Shown: positions 34,794-46,636, counted from the first letter of the stretch. The stretch: 64,000 nucleotides of DNA from Enoplolaimus lenunculus (GCA_030248215.1 JASANG010002829.1:62001-126000), one strand, 5' to 3'. The notes: a model not told the origin generated them from the letters alone. Numbers and translations: made by a program.

Positions 34794-37341
34794 TTAACAG
34801 AAATGTATGCAAACAGTGTTGATTACAAGTAAAACAAACGCGCCACCAATAAACAGGCACAAAAATACCAGGGTGATGATATAATTGGTCGTTAAATCGT
34901 CGCTTGACGTTTTGCTTAGGTCTCGTTTAAGGTCAGCCGGGTCCTGATATTTTGATCCGCCTCGGTCTTGTCCAGCTTCAAGGCCGTCACCTTGATGGTA
35001 ATCAACGTTGTCGGGATTTGCATATTTGGTGTCATCGTAGCTGTTAGCTATGACATTTTTTGCAGCATGATTATTATAAAATGAATTCGCGTCGTGTGGA
35101 TGATTGTACTGTTGGATGACTTGGTTGATGTCTGAAAGACCCGTATATCGGGTACCGCTGAGACCGGACCGGCCCGGGATAAGCAGTGAAAATTCGGCGT
35201 CGTCAATGTTGCAAAAATCCGTAATGCAAATGCAACGTTTGGCACGTAATCCGAGCATATCCTTTTCAATACAAGATGCAGATTGCCAGCGCTCAGTGCA
35301 ACCTTTTCGTATTGAAAGTTTGTCTGTAAACAGTTAAAGTTATTGACAAAAATTTAACTCATTTCAATACGTGCACATGGCACAAATTTTTTAACTACAG
35401 ATGATATGCTATCAATTCTCAGTTTCAGGTTCCGGTTCCGATTGTAAGGTATATTTAGTATCTGTTGCTGGCCCGTATAGCCAGATGGGGACCGGAGAGC
35501 ATAGCTATACCTGGAAAAATTTTGGTCCACTTGTAAAAGTATTGGATTTGATTTCTTAATACTGGAAAATTTTCACATGCGCGTCATCACAACTTTTTGG
35601 GCCCCCAACATGTTGCCAATCCCGCCATCTTCCATTAGGGGTACGTGCCGGCGCTCCTGGAGGTCCCTGGTAAAATAATTTGTCATGCTATCTCAAAAAT
35701 GCATTCCTTTATTCACAATTATTTGGTTTCTCGCTCGCGAGTATTCTTTCGACATTTTATGCACTCTTGGTTGACAGTTTATAGATACGAACTCAGAATT
35801 TTTTATTCCTTTCTCACATGAATATGTTCAATTTCATATAGGATGTAACATCGATCAATGTAAGATTCAATCCCCGGTCTCTCGGGAGAGAGCGTTTGCG
35901 ATGACCATTGAGCAGAGTTCCAATCGGAAGTAAATTTTGTCGGAAGCGGAATCGGAATCAATTTTTTGTCGGAACCGGAATTGGAATCGGAATTGGAATT
36001 TAAGTTTTAGTAATTATATCAAACACTAAAGTGTATTACTTTTGACTTTTTGTTGCAGTATGTTTGTCTGTATTATTCACAGTTTTAGTAAAAATTGCTT
36101 GTATCGCTGACTGTATTAGCGATCTACTATATAACCTGTAAAATTATGATAATAATCGAGACCTGCCAATTCTAAAAGCAGCCTGTCAATTCTCAAAGCA
36201 AAGAACAGCTTGGCCTTATGTTTAAATGCAGTTAAGCATTTTGAGCATTTCAAAACATGAAATATGAAGTCTTATGAAATCATAAATAACAGTACTCAGA
36301 TTTTTGAAAATTAACCTATTCAATGGAGCGTCGTTTTCACTACAGTGAGGATACTGTGGAATCAAATATCGAGCTACATTTGAGAACTAGTGGGGCTAAC
36401 ATCACTGGTTGTCGCTATGAAGTAGAATTTTAAGTTTAGGTTTTGTTATTTGTTTAAAGGTAGAGCTTAAAGTTTTCAATTGCAGTCACATTTTGACAAT
36501 CAGCGAAATAATTTACTCTGCTACTGAGAGAGAATACTTACTAACCGAAACAAACAAATTTGCAAACAAACGAAAAAATAGGCAAAATTTGAGTTTAATC
36601 AGCTTAAAAACTCATATCCGAAAAGTCAGAATTACGGCATCGGAATAGAAGCCAGTCGGAATGGGAATCTGAACCCAAATTTTTTCGGAATTTTAGCCGG
36701 AATCGGAATTCCGTTGTAACCCTGCCATTGAGCGAGAGCCGTTTGCTGCTCGAGCTCGAGGGGCTCTCATGTCTTGTGGAGACTTTGCTCTGCGCATGCA
36801 TGCTAGGTTTATTGAACACTGCTCATAGTGTCTGTATTGCTCGTATATTGTTTGTATTTAGTTGCTCATAATATATTCGGCCCATGTATAGAACAGGGCC
36901 AGAACAGTAGTATAAGCATATTCCTAAGCGTAAGATTAAAGCCTAAGCCTAAGCCAAAAAATTAGTTTAAAGCTTAAACTGACTCTATTTATAGCCCCTC
37001 CGGAACACGATCCGGCCCTGTTCTATACATGGGCCGTATATTCTATGACTGAAAGGATTAAAAATAAAGTCCCATAGCGATAGCGCAGCTACGAGCGAAT
37101 TCGGACACTCAAGCGTAGACTCTGTCTGATGGGCTGGCTACGGGTCTAATCAGTTAAACTTTTATTGCCATTTAGACTTACAATTCTGCGTTGCTTCAAC
37201 ACGAAGGCATGCGCTGCCTTCGCAAACGCCATAATTGCACGATCCATTAACGCTTTCACACTGATAGCATTTCACACTGCAGCCTGAAAACTGCGTGCAA
37301 ACATAGTAACGAAACAGCGACCATAATGTTAAGTTAGCCAT
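34794..37341 (-). CDS. Ly6/uPAR-type (three-finger) membrane protein
   Basis: Two minus-strand exons, 37341-37182 and 35323-34794, join at a GTAAGT donor and a TTTACAG acceptor in matching phase 1, giving 229 residues. Residues 25-92 form an LU/three-finger domain with ten cysteines: C25, C28 (CYQC), C35, C40, C45, C62, C71, C84, C86 and C91. It ends in the hallmark CICITDFCN. The N-terminus (1-24) is a modest signal-like stretch. An N/S/D-rich linker follows. The last 29 residues (about 201-229) are a hydrophobic segment that could be a membrane anchor or GPI signal. A 3' splice site (TTTTACAG) lies 6 bp before the ATG. The 1,858-bp intron contains a split SINE, a hAT element and a TTAGGC MITE. 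Family function (receptor modulation, adhesion) is only a general expectation; the partner is unknown. Confidence 0.85.
35793..36875 (-). repeat. tRNA-related SINE copy, split by a hAT element
   Basis: The two outer parts (about 35793-35912 and 36725-36875) read on the minus strand as one repeat that matches the copy at 62894-63175. Shared words include TCTCCACAAGAC, AGAG, GCTCGAGC, GCTCA-TGGTCATCG and GGGGAT-GAATCTTAC. The middle 812 bp is the hAT insertion. The repeat lies in the intron of the Ly6 gene. Confidence 0.8.
35913..36724. mobile_element. Non-autonomous hAT element with 8-bp TSD
   Basis: The left end is CAGAGTTCCAATCGG and the right end is CCGTTGTAACCCTG, the imperfect inverted CAGRGTT pair. 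The element is flanked by a perfect 8-bp duplication, CCATTGAG (35905-35912 and 36725-36732). CAGNG ends plus an 8-bp duplication are diagnostic of hAT. The sub-terminal regions are rich in CGGAATCGGAATC. It carries no transposase. Confidence 0.9.
36879..37035. mobile_element. TTAGGC-bearing MITE copy (Ly6 intron)
   Basis: The terminal repeats are GGCCCATGTATAGAACAGGG and its near-perfect complement ending TCTATACATGGGCC. The interior carries AAGCCTAAGCCTAAGCC. It is among the best-preserved copies. Confidence 0.85.
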
Positions 37342-37733
37342 AGAATGCTGTAAAATATTATTGAGTTCGAATATATATGCACGTGCGATAGAGGGACCGA
37401 TGTTCGATTACCGACGAGGTCAAAACTTTTAGGCACAACATCTGAACGGGTCATTTAAGCTGCATATATATCTACAGTTCTAACATACACTTTCGAATTG
37501 GGTGCATTTCAAATAGCAATAGCACATTTTATAACGCTTCATTGTGAGCAGAAAAAAAACTCTAAAATGAATCGCTAGTGTAGTAAAAACTGTGCCACTA
37601 TCTTTTCATGTTCCGCCCACCATCAACATGAGCGCTTTTTTCAATGACGAAAAGTGTTTTTATATTTTCGCCACGATTTCTAAATGTTGTCTTGGCTAAG
37701 ACATTGCAAAAATATCTGTGCAATAAACCTAAT

Positions 37734-37934
37734 GGTCCATGTATAGACCAGGGCCGGATAGTTTTCCGGACAGGCTATAATAGAGTCATTTTCAGCTTTA
37801 GACTATTTTTTGTTTAGGCTTAGGCTTGAACTTCGGCTTAAGTTTAGGAATCAGCTGATCTATACGCGTATTTTTAGGCTTAGGCTTAGGAATAAGCGTA
37901 TACTACTGTTCCGGCCCTGTTTTATACATGGGCC
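37734..37934. mobile_element. TTAGGC-bearing MITE copy
   Basis: The ends are GGTCCATGTATAGACCAGGG and CCTGTTTTATACATGGGCC. The interior holds two blocks of TTAGGCTTAGGCTT. Same subtype as 36879-37035. Confidence 0.8.
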
Positions 37935-38457
37935 AACCGAATGAACAGAAGTTTGACCCATAGTTCTAGTAAATGTTCACTTATTGTGACACAATCAAAA
38001 ACACGTCGTTTCCCCTTACAATTTTGCTCTATTTTGTATTAATAAACTGCTTTCAGTTTTGCACAACCATAAACATACAAACAATGCAAAATATGTAATT
38101 CAACAATAGTCATGGGAAATCATATTTATCAGCAGTTGAAGTTATTTGCGAACTAACTTTGTCTGGGGAAACTCGCTCTATAAACCCTGGGATAAAATGA
38201 GTTTTACTGCGGTAAATTCTGTTACAAGCTTTGTAGTTTAGGAAGTGTTTTAGCACCATCCAGTTCTGCTTTTAAGTTAATTCTTTATTACATTTTTTGC
38301 AGTAGGTAGTTTGTTTTAGTCTGAGTAGAAACAAAACCTTGCTGACGTATTTTTTAGCAATAAGTCAACTTGAAAATACTGCTCATCCTTAGAGTTGGGT
38401 TTAGATCTACATTCTGGCTTATGAAAGGCAAAACTTATACAAAATTCGGCCAATGTA
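37935..38457. other. Intergenic DNA, nothing recognised
   Basis: AT-rich DNA with no coding signature or element ends on either strand. Confidence 0.4.
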
Positions 38458-38648
38458 AAGAACAGAGGCGGAACAGTATTATTAGCATATTCCTAAGCCT
38501 AAGCCTAAGCTTAAGAATGGGTATATTCCTAAACACAAGCCTTAGTCTAATTCTAAGCCAAGCAAATAAACTAGTCCAGGTAAAGCTTTTAGCGTACTCT
38601 ATTAAAGTCCCACAGAAAAACGCTCCGCGCCTGATTTTCCCATGGGCC
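38458..38648. mobile_element. TTAGGC-bearing MITE copy
   Basis: The ends are GGCCAATGTAAAGAACAG and GCGCCTGATTTTCCCATGGGCC. The interior carries CCTAAGCCTAAGCTTAAG. The right TIR is a little diverged. Confidence 0.8.
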
Positions 38649-38899
38649 CAAAATACGAAAAATTTCGTTATCGAAGTTTACCGCAACCTCTAAAAAAATA
38701 CTACCACAGCCACGCAAATTTCTGGTTGTTCCCTGCTGCAGTGTTATATAGAAAATGCAAATTACGACGTGGAGACATAGTAAACGTAAGAGCGACATTC
38801 ATCAGTTTTTTACTGAATTTCTTTTTGCTGAAACCCTTATATAAATATTGAAAGTTGTGGTCAAAACCGAGGAATGCTCCAGCGAATCAATTACTCCAA

Positions 38900-38960
38900 A
38901 AGAAAAACACACAAACACACACACATATATATAATATATATAATATATGTATATATAGTC
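38900..38960. repeat. CA/TA microsatellite
   Basis: A run of ACACAAACACACACAC followed by TATATAATATATAT repeats. Confidence 0.8.
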
Positions 38961-39049
38961 AGTTAGTTGTTGACTTATTTTAGAATGCAGCAAACTTACC
39001 AGATAACTCACATGTTTGCTGACAACCCCGTTTAGTGTCAATCCCCACA

Positions 39050-39615
39050 CACTGCAAATTCCAGTGAGTTGATTTTAACTCAGAAAGAGTTGAATCACTC
39101 AGTCTGAGGTAGGACAATCAGAACTCATACTTGTGAGCTGGTTCAACTCAATCTGAGTTAACTGATCAACTCGCCCGGAATCAAATCAACTGAGAGTGAA
39201 AATCAACTGAGAGTGAAAATCAATTCAACTCACAGGGAGCTAATGCTTATATTTATAAACTCAGAAAAAACTAACCCACTAGTTGAGTTGATAATTGCTT
39301 TATTGTTTCGCAATTCTTAATTTTAATTAAATGGTCTATTTCGGAAACAGTTGGCAAGACATTAATGTGTTTAAAGTTAAAATTTATTTTCTGCCATTTT
39401 TCGCAAAACAATTTTCCATCATTTCATTATTAATACCAAAACTTTAGCTCACTCTGAGTTGACTTGCTTCTCACTGTGAGTTGAGCTGACTCCGGATGAG
39501 GTGATTAATTAAATCTGAATGAATTGAATCAACTCAGAATTGTGAGTTCTGATAGTCCAAGACTGAGTGATTTAACTCATTCTGAGTTAAAATCCACTCA
39601 CTGAAATTCACAGTG
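39050..39615. mobile_element. CACTGTAAATTCC MITE, copy 5
   Basis: It starts CACTGCAAATTCCAG and ends GAAATTCACAGTG. The two ~260-bp halves are each dense in GAGTT/AACTC. The arrangement suggests two family members joined or one nested in another, with about 120 bp of AT-rich DNA between. Confidence 0.7.
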
Positions 39616-39851
39616 TATCTGTACAGCTATTAATTACAAATTTTTGCCTTAGTCTATGATTGTATTGATTTTACGATTGGAGCCTCGTGCGATTAATAGT
39701 TGTTTAAAATCAGATTTACCAGCAAACGATACAAAATTCTTAAAATGGCTTCTAACCAAATATTTGATTGTTTTCTCATTGCGCTAAACAGAAAGGAAGA
39801 TGGGTTCAATTAAATAAAAGCTCGCTACCGTTTAATACTGAACTACTTAAT

Positions 39852-39967
39852 GGCCATTGTATAAAACAGGGCTGGATCGTTATCCTGCCGGGCAGTAAGA
39901 GTCAGTTTAAGCTTTAGACTAACTTTTTTGCTTATGCTTAGGAATAGGCCAGCCCAGCCCCCCTTTA
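39852..39967. mobile_element. TTAGGC-bearing MITE, half copy
   Basis: The left end GGCCATTGTATAAAACAGGG and the block TTTAGACTAACTTTTTTGCTTA are present. The right half is lost. Confidence 0.6.
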
Positions 39968-40070
39968 AACCTAAGTTTATCGCGATTGACTATTGTTTTC
40001 GCAATTAACAAATGTAACTATAGAACATGCTTAAAAATTTATTGCAGTATAAGTTGTGTATCATGCAAAT

Positions 40071-40296
40071 GGCCAATGTTACTTTAAGGGGCGTAACAGT
40101 AGATTAAGCGTATTTCTAAGCCTAAGCCTAAACCTAAGCGTTGCAAAATGTGTTCCTATTAAGCCTATGCCTAAGCCTAAGCGTTGCAAAAATGTGTTCC
40201 TAAAAGCTTAAGCCTAAGCAAAAATATAATCTAGAATCTAAACCTACTTTTATAGAACCACCAGAAACCTGCACGCCCCTTAAAGTAACATGGGCC
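40071..40296. mobile_element. TTAGGC-bearing MITE copy (GTTAC subtype)
   Basis: The ends are GGCCAATGTTACTTTAAGGG and CCCCTTAAAGTAACATGGGCC, a near-perfect inverted pair. The interior has two blocks of CCTAAGCCTAAGC separated by GTTGCAAAATGTGTTCCTA. This is the reference copy for the subtype. Confidence 0.88.
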
Positions 40297-40575
40297 GTGC
40301 AAACTATGCATGCATTCGTACCAGACAAATTGCACATACTTTGTTTAATAATTGCAATTAGTGCAAACAACGGCGGATACTGCAGTATTAATTGTTGCAC
40401 AACTGCCAACTTCATTGCTCTGCGTGCAGTTGGCAGTCGCCAAAGGCAACACCATACCATAATGTACAACTATTGAGCTTGATATGAAATAATTGTACTA
40501 ATTCATACATTATAAGTTAAGTATATTGTCATTAATGTATATTTAACGGTTTCATAGAAACTCTGAAATATAATT

Positions 40576-41704
40576 AAACAAGTTGTTAAAGTGCCCCTAA
40601 CCGGGCCATAGAAAAAGATATGTTTTGAAAATATATTTGATGTGTAACGTGTAAAGTTTAGAAACAAGGAACTCGAACAAATTTTGAAAGTTAAATTCAT
40701 GTACTACCTTTTTTCACAAAAATCGGGCTTATTTTCCAGGACAGCATATTTCAGATTGCCAAAAAAGTTTTGGCGGTCACAAGCAAGCTGTGATGTGTCA
40801 CACAGAAACATATTAACAGCTTTATTTCATAGTTTCGTAATTTTCTGAATTACCCGTTATCGCAAAAAAATGACTCATGGGGATAGACGCTTTGAACATG
40901 CGATGTGGAGATGTGATTTTCATCTTATTCAAGCACCATGAAACAAACGTTTACCTATTTACCACTACTGGCACTAATAAGTGCCATTATTCACGGCACA
41001 AATTTCTAACCCTGTGTGGATTTTATACAAAAATGATAATTTACAAACATAGATCGCAGTATGAAGCTTTATAACCAACTTTAGTTTTATCGAAATCTTA
41101 ACCTTTGTTTTTGAGTGGCCCATTGTTCATAGCACAGTATAATGCGACGTCAGCCTTCGTCTCCGGCATAAAATCGACCTCTCCGACTAAGGCAAATTTT
41201 GGTTCAACTCTGACTCCGGTATTTTAACCTACGGTTGCTTCCTGGTTCATGCTGTAAACGAATGCTAAATTGCGCAAAATTATAAACGGATATATAAAGT
41301 TTCAGAAAATATGGCACTTTGCCAGTACAATTCAGGTACGCAGACTTCTCAAGGGTTCTTCAAAATTTTATCATGAAATAAAGCGATTACATTGTCAAAT
41401 TTCTTTTTAACCGAAGGAAAACATCAAATATAATACTGTTTGATTTATGGCCGCCCAAAGCTGTGAATATGTTTCTGTGTGACACATCACAGCTTGCTTG
41501 TGACCGCCAAAACTTTTTTGGCAATCTGAAATATGCTGTCCTGGAAAATAAGCCCGATTTTTGTGAAAAAAGGTAGTACATGAATTTAACTTTCAAAATT
41601 TGTTCGAGTTCCTTGTTTCTAAACTTTACACGTTACACATCAAATATATTTTCAAAACATATCTTTTTCTATGGCCCGGTTAGGGGCACTTTAACAACTT
41701 GTTT
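40576..41704. mobile_element. Foldback-type element with 248-bp arms
   Basis: Arm 1 (40576-40823) and arm 2 (41457-41704) are inverted copies of equal length and near identity. They begin AAACAAGTTGTTAAAGTGCC and end at CACAGAAACATATT-ACAGC. The 633-bp centre has no recognised gene. No target duplication was seen. The arms are similar enough that the structure must be young or homogenised. Confidence 0.85.
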
Positions 41705-43106
41705 CACAACTTTACAAAAGTAACTTTGTTCTAATACGGGTATAGATACTGAAAAGATCGAACAACAAACAAAATTGAATTGATACTAACTTACCAAGAT
41801 TATTAAGTCACTCATAACCACTATCTTACCAAGATTATTAAGTCACTCATAACCGATGCACCAACCCCACCAATTATTATTTTAATCCATCCGCATTCAT
41901 GATAGTTTGCTCTACCTAGCTATGTATATTCCTGTTTTTAAAACCATTTTCTTTACAGATTTTAAAAAAAAGTCAACGCACAATATGACGAAAAACCAGA
42001 TAATGTAGCATCAACTGTTGCATAACAATACGTTAAGCCAACACACTAGGCAATGCTGAAAAAATAATTGTTGGCTCTATGTACCGGGGCTGCGTAGTTT
42101 TATAGTTTACTTCGACGCCGTTTATCTGAGTCAAAATACGAAGAAAATTTGCACAAAAATTAGAGCAAATTTTCGCCTAGTTTGCTACTACAGAATTTGA
42201 ATGGAACCTGTCATTGTATGTAGTAAGCTTATAGTATGATGTTGCTACATGCGATAAATTATACATATCTAAACTAGCTGCATGAAAATATGAACGATTT
42301 TTAGAATCAAAAATTTTGGGTAAAACATATTATAAGATAAGATAAGATAAGATAAGATAAGATAAGATAAGATAAGATAAGATAAGATAAGATAAGATAA
42401 GAGACACTACCGTGTCCTTTTTCACAACTTTACAAAAGTAACTTTGTTCTGATACGGGTATAGATACTGAAAAGATCGAACAACAAACAAAATTGAATTG
42501 ATACTAACTTACCAAGATTATTAAGTCACTCATAACCACTATCTTACCAAGATTATTAAGTCACTCATAACCGATGCACCAACCCCACCAATTATTATTT
42601 TAATCCATCCGCATTCATGATAGTTTGCTCTACCTAGCTATCTATATTCCTGTTTTTAAAACAATTTTCTTTACAGATTTTAAAAAAAGTCAACGCACAA
42701 TATGACGAAAAACCAGATAATGTAGCATCAACTGTTCATAACAATACGCTAAGCCAACACACTAGGCAATGCTGAAAAAATAATTGTTGGCTCTATGTAC
42801 CGGGGCTGCGTAGTTTTATAGTTTACTTCGACGCCGTTTATCTGAGTCAAAATACGAAGAAAATTTGCACAAAAATTAGAGCAAATGTTCGCCTATTTTG
42901 CTACTACAGAATTTGAATGGAACCTGTCATTGTATGTAGTAAGCTTATAGTATGATGTCGCTACATGCGATAAATTATACAAATCTAAACTAGCTGCATG
43001 AAAATGTGAACGATTTTTAGAATCAAATAATAAATAAAATAAAATAGATAAATAAAAAATAATAATAATAATAATAAAAAATAATAATAATAAATAAGAG
43101 ACACTA
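41705..43106 (+). repeat. Tandem duplication, ~718-bp offset, two different microsatellites
   Basis: Copy A (about 41705-42420) and copy B (about 42423-43106) align end to end with few differences. Each holds the doubled phrase ACCAAGATTATTAAGTCACTC. At the same internal position copy A carries (GATAA)n at about 42334-42401 and copy B carries an AAT/AAATA tract at about 43024-43096. Both tracts are followed by AGAGACACTA. Copy A directly abuts the foldback arm. Confidence 0.9.
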
Positions 43107-43219
43107 TGTCCTTATGATGTTTAGTGTTAGTACATTCTTCTGTATTCTTCACACGTTTGTGACCTTCTTGTCTACCGATGAGCAATAAGGACAACCACAA
43201 GGGAATCCAGAGAGAGGTA

Positions 43220-43479
43220 CACTGTAAATTCCAATGAGTTAATTAATCAATTCATTTAGCGAGTTGGTTATTGCTGAATTAATATCAGTAAACATTAGCT
43301 CACTCTGAGTTGAGTTGATTCTCACTCTGAGTTGAGTTCACTATGGGTGAGTTGATTAATTAACTCAGAATGAATTGAATCAACTTAAAATTCTGAGTTT
43401 CTGAGTTCTGATAGTCCTAACTCAGACTGAGTAATTCAACTCATTCTGAGTTAAAATCAACTCACTGAAATTTACAGTG
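43220..43479. mobile_element. CACTGTAAATTCC MITE, copy 6
   Basis: A clean 260-bp copy: it starts CACTGTAAATTCCAATGAG, ends GAAATTTACAGTG and has TA on both sides. Confidence 0.85.
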
Positions 43480-43717
43480 TAGGCCGGGGGGGAAGCATGT
43501 AATCCGGTATCCGTTTCCGCATGAAAATGTGATAAGGTAGAATAATTGTATGGTTATAGTTAAAAATATATCACTATAGAGACTCAATTAGTTTTCAATA
43601 TTAAGGTGTTCAGCAATAGTATGATTACAATGACATAACATAATCAAAAATGTTTAAAACGTAGGGTAAATAAAGCTGTTTCTCCGTTGAAATTCCACAA
43701 AAAACTATTAATATTTA

Positions 43718-43909
43718 GGCCAATTTTACTTTAAGTGGCGTCCACGTTTCTGGTGGATCTATAAAAGAGTCGGTTTAGATTCTAGATTGCGTTTTTTTGC
43801 TTAGGCTTAGGCTTTAAGCTTAGGCTTAGGAACACATTTTTACAACGCTTAGGCTTATGCTTAGGAATACGCTTAATCCACTGTTCCGCCCCTTAAAGTA
43901 ACATTGGCC
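43718..43909. mobile_element. TTAGGC-bearing MITE copy (GTTAC subtype)
   Basis: The left end is GGCCAATTTTACTTTAAG and the right end is CCCCTTAAAGTAACATTGGCC. The interior contains GCTTAGGCTTAGGCTT and GCTTAGGCTTAGGAACAC. It lies in the opposite orientation to 40071-40296. Confidence 0.85.
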
Positions 43910-44865
43910 AATATTTGCATACTTAAATTTACTATTGGCATAAAATAGAATATCTATCAATTTTATTATACTCAAACGTCCATTTCCAGTATTTTAATCG
44001 CTATCCGCTTTTGTTTCCGATATTTTCACTATGTGTTCACTGCATTTTATATACTGGAAAATATGCAAAAAAGACGAATTTTTATTTGAGAATTTAAAAT
44101 ACCGTTTAAAATGAACGTTAACTGCTCAACCTTAAAATACTGCAAAAGTACTTAAGCACAATCTTAATATGCTGGTATGGCAGCTTGCAAGCGTACTTGA
44201 AGCTGTGTGTAAATTTAGAAAAAACTGCAAACTAACAAAATTTCACAGAAACACGACAATATTCTAATTCATTGTATATGTTTTCTCTATCAAAATGAGT
44301 TTACAGTATACAAGTTTTTACCATATACAAAATCGGTGGCTGTGCCCCTTAATTTAGCCGGAACCAACGTTCAGATTGACTGGTTTGTTTATAACGTTCA
44401 GATGCTAGGGACGGAGCCAGGAAGAGGGCGCACACACAAAACTGCGTTTATCCCCCTGAGATGATTCGGCCCTTGAAAAATTCAGAAATAATAATTTCAT
44501 ATGCACTAGTTTCAGTGCCTCGCTATAATCCCATCTATATCCCGGAGCAAAATATGCTTTGCCCTCAACAGGGATCATAACCTAAAAACGTTGTATTAAG
44601 ATTAAGCACAAAAATTGCGTTTGGATCATTGCTCGCTAGCTTAAAAGCTTGTGTCAGTATATATATATCTCGAGACTGTTGTCAGAAGTTATTTCATGAA
44701 AAAATTGGCTTCTCGCTCGGTTCGCTCACAATGTTTCTTTGATTATTAACGTATTTACGCGAAGCCTTTGTCGAACCTGAAAAATTCTGTTGGCGCCATT
44801 GATCATTAAAAAAATTCCACTGCTAGACCCGCCCTTAAAAATTTACTGTACCCACCAATATTTAC
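43910..44865. other. Intergenic DNA, nothing recognised
   Basis: AT-rich, without supported genes or element ends. Confidence 0.4.
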
Positions 44866-45192
44866 CATAACTGATATTTATCCGGTACCGCAATTATCCG
44901 TTGAATTAAACGTTTCTTTGTCTTGTGTCAATAGCTTGAGCGATAATGCAAGCTTATACTTAGAAATGTACTTTCACAACATTAGTACGTTTTAAAGTTT
45001 CGAACTCAACTTCATTTGGTCCTGGAGTCATTTATGCGCTACAATTAGGGATAATTGACATTTATGGACTCTAATTAGGGTTTAGGGACTCTATCCGCTT
45101 ACGGACTCTTATTAGGGATATGGACTCCTATTGATTGGGACTTAAAATGGAGACCTCCTCTTATGACTCCTCTTATTTGGGTTATTACAGTA
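44866..45192 (+). mobile_element. CCCGAATAAGAG MITE, truncated copy 1
   Basis: It shares GTGTCAATAGCTTGAGCGATAA and CATTTATGGACTCTAATTAGGG with the other family copies and ends CCTCTTATTTGGGTTATTACAGTA. The left TIR is missing. Confidence 0.65.
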
Positions 45193-45487
45193 CTTTCTAA
45201 AAGTTCTATAAATGTGGCTGTAAAAAGCATATCCACTCTTGAAAGCAAACTGCAATTATAAAAATGTGATTGGCTTTTCGCTCGACATGACTTTTTTAAC
45301 TTTTATAGACTTGGCTCATAAACAGAACCCCTCTTTAAAAGCAAACTTTAGCATTGCGATTTGTAAAAACCGTCCGCAGTCGGAAAATCTTGGTTGTACC
45401 ACTACGGCTCAGATGTCATAATCAAACTGACAATATTAAATATTGCAGTATATGAGGTGCCTCGAGATAACTATGAAAATATGTTTG

Positions 45488-45606
45488 CACTGCAAACAAT
45501 GGTGAGTCAAATTGACTCTCTCCGAAATAGGCTTTTCCAGACAACAAAAACTGAGTCAAAATTCGACTCGGCCGGAGTCGAATTGGACTCACCATTTTTG
45601 CAAAGT
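45488..45606. mobile_element. TGAGTCA palindromic MITE, short copy 4
   Basis: It starts CACTGCAAACAATGGTGAGT and ends ACTCACCATTTTTGCAAAGTG. At ~119 bp one central part of the palindrome is lost. Confidence 0.7.
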
Positions 45607-46636
45607 GGAGCTTCTAAAAGTGAGTTAAAATTTGAAACTCTTTTAATTTTGAATTTTAAACTAATTTGTTTGTTATCAGAACCACACAGTGTGTAAATTC
45701 CAATTCACTCCTACCAAACCGTATCACACTTTAGCTGATATCTGGTCGTCGTTCAAACCCAGGGTAACGCCGAAGTCTAAAGTAATAGTGGTCCCATTAA
45801 AGCATAGTATATTTGTAATGGTTCAGTAATTTAAACGATGACTAACGGTTAATGTCGTATGGCGTTGGCACGTGCATCATATTCCGTACCCAAGGAGTTT
45901 ATTCACAGCGGGGATACACGACCGGGTCTAAACCTTTTTCTTGCGAGCGAGCATAAACGAGCAACAAAAATTGTTGAACGCTGCAATTTTTTACTGCAAC
46001 CTACAATCGATTGTTTTTCAAGCCTTTCCTGAAATTTCGCAGGACAATATATCTTCCGAGTAAACGCCCCTGATTATACTAGATTATAGATTTTGAGGTC
46101 TCACAGGTATACTTAAGAAGACAAATTCTGGCTGTATAATTACGCGTGTAAAGCTTTACTGCATTAGTCTGCGTTCGTTGATAGGGCTATTTTTCTAAAT
46201 AATCACCTCAATATACGCAATTGTAAATGACTTCAATCTGTAGAAAGCGATAATATTTTGAGGTTCAATTGTTAATCGTTATCGTTGGTTTTACAGCTGT
46301 GTTGTGTTCGGTCAACAGATGTACGCTTGTATTCTTACCTCCACATGATTAAGCTTATATTACGGCAAAGACTTGCCAAAACTAAAAAAGTCTATAAGCT
46401 CCAAACTTTTCATGAACCTAAGCCTAAGCATTAATCGTAATTGTGGGTCTTAGTGTTCTAGAGCTGACAGACGGAAAAATAGTTAAAAGTTTTTAGGTAT
46501 AGTTCGTCAAGGTTTTGTGGGCGCTAACAATAGGCCCGTCAGAGGAACATGTTACGAATGTACTCTCAACCGGAACATAGCGAGAAAGCTAATATGCGAC
46601 GAATATCTAACGTAAACCAAGTTTTCGCCAAATGTT
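45607..46636. other. Intergenic DNA, nothing recognised
   Basis: No coding signature or element ends recognised. A single GCCTAAGC word at about 46419 may be a trace of the TTAGGC family. Confidence 0.35.

Noticed and set aside
43718-43909. A true telomere or chromosome end
   Set aside because: TTAGGC runs are short, degenerate, in both orientations and bounded by inverted repeats, so they are internal parts of mobile elements.
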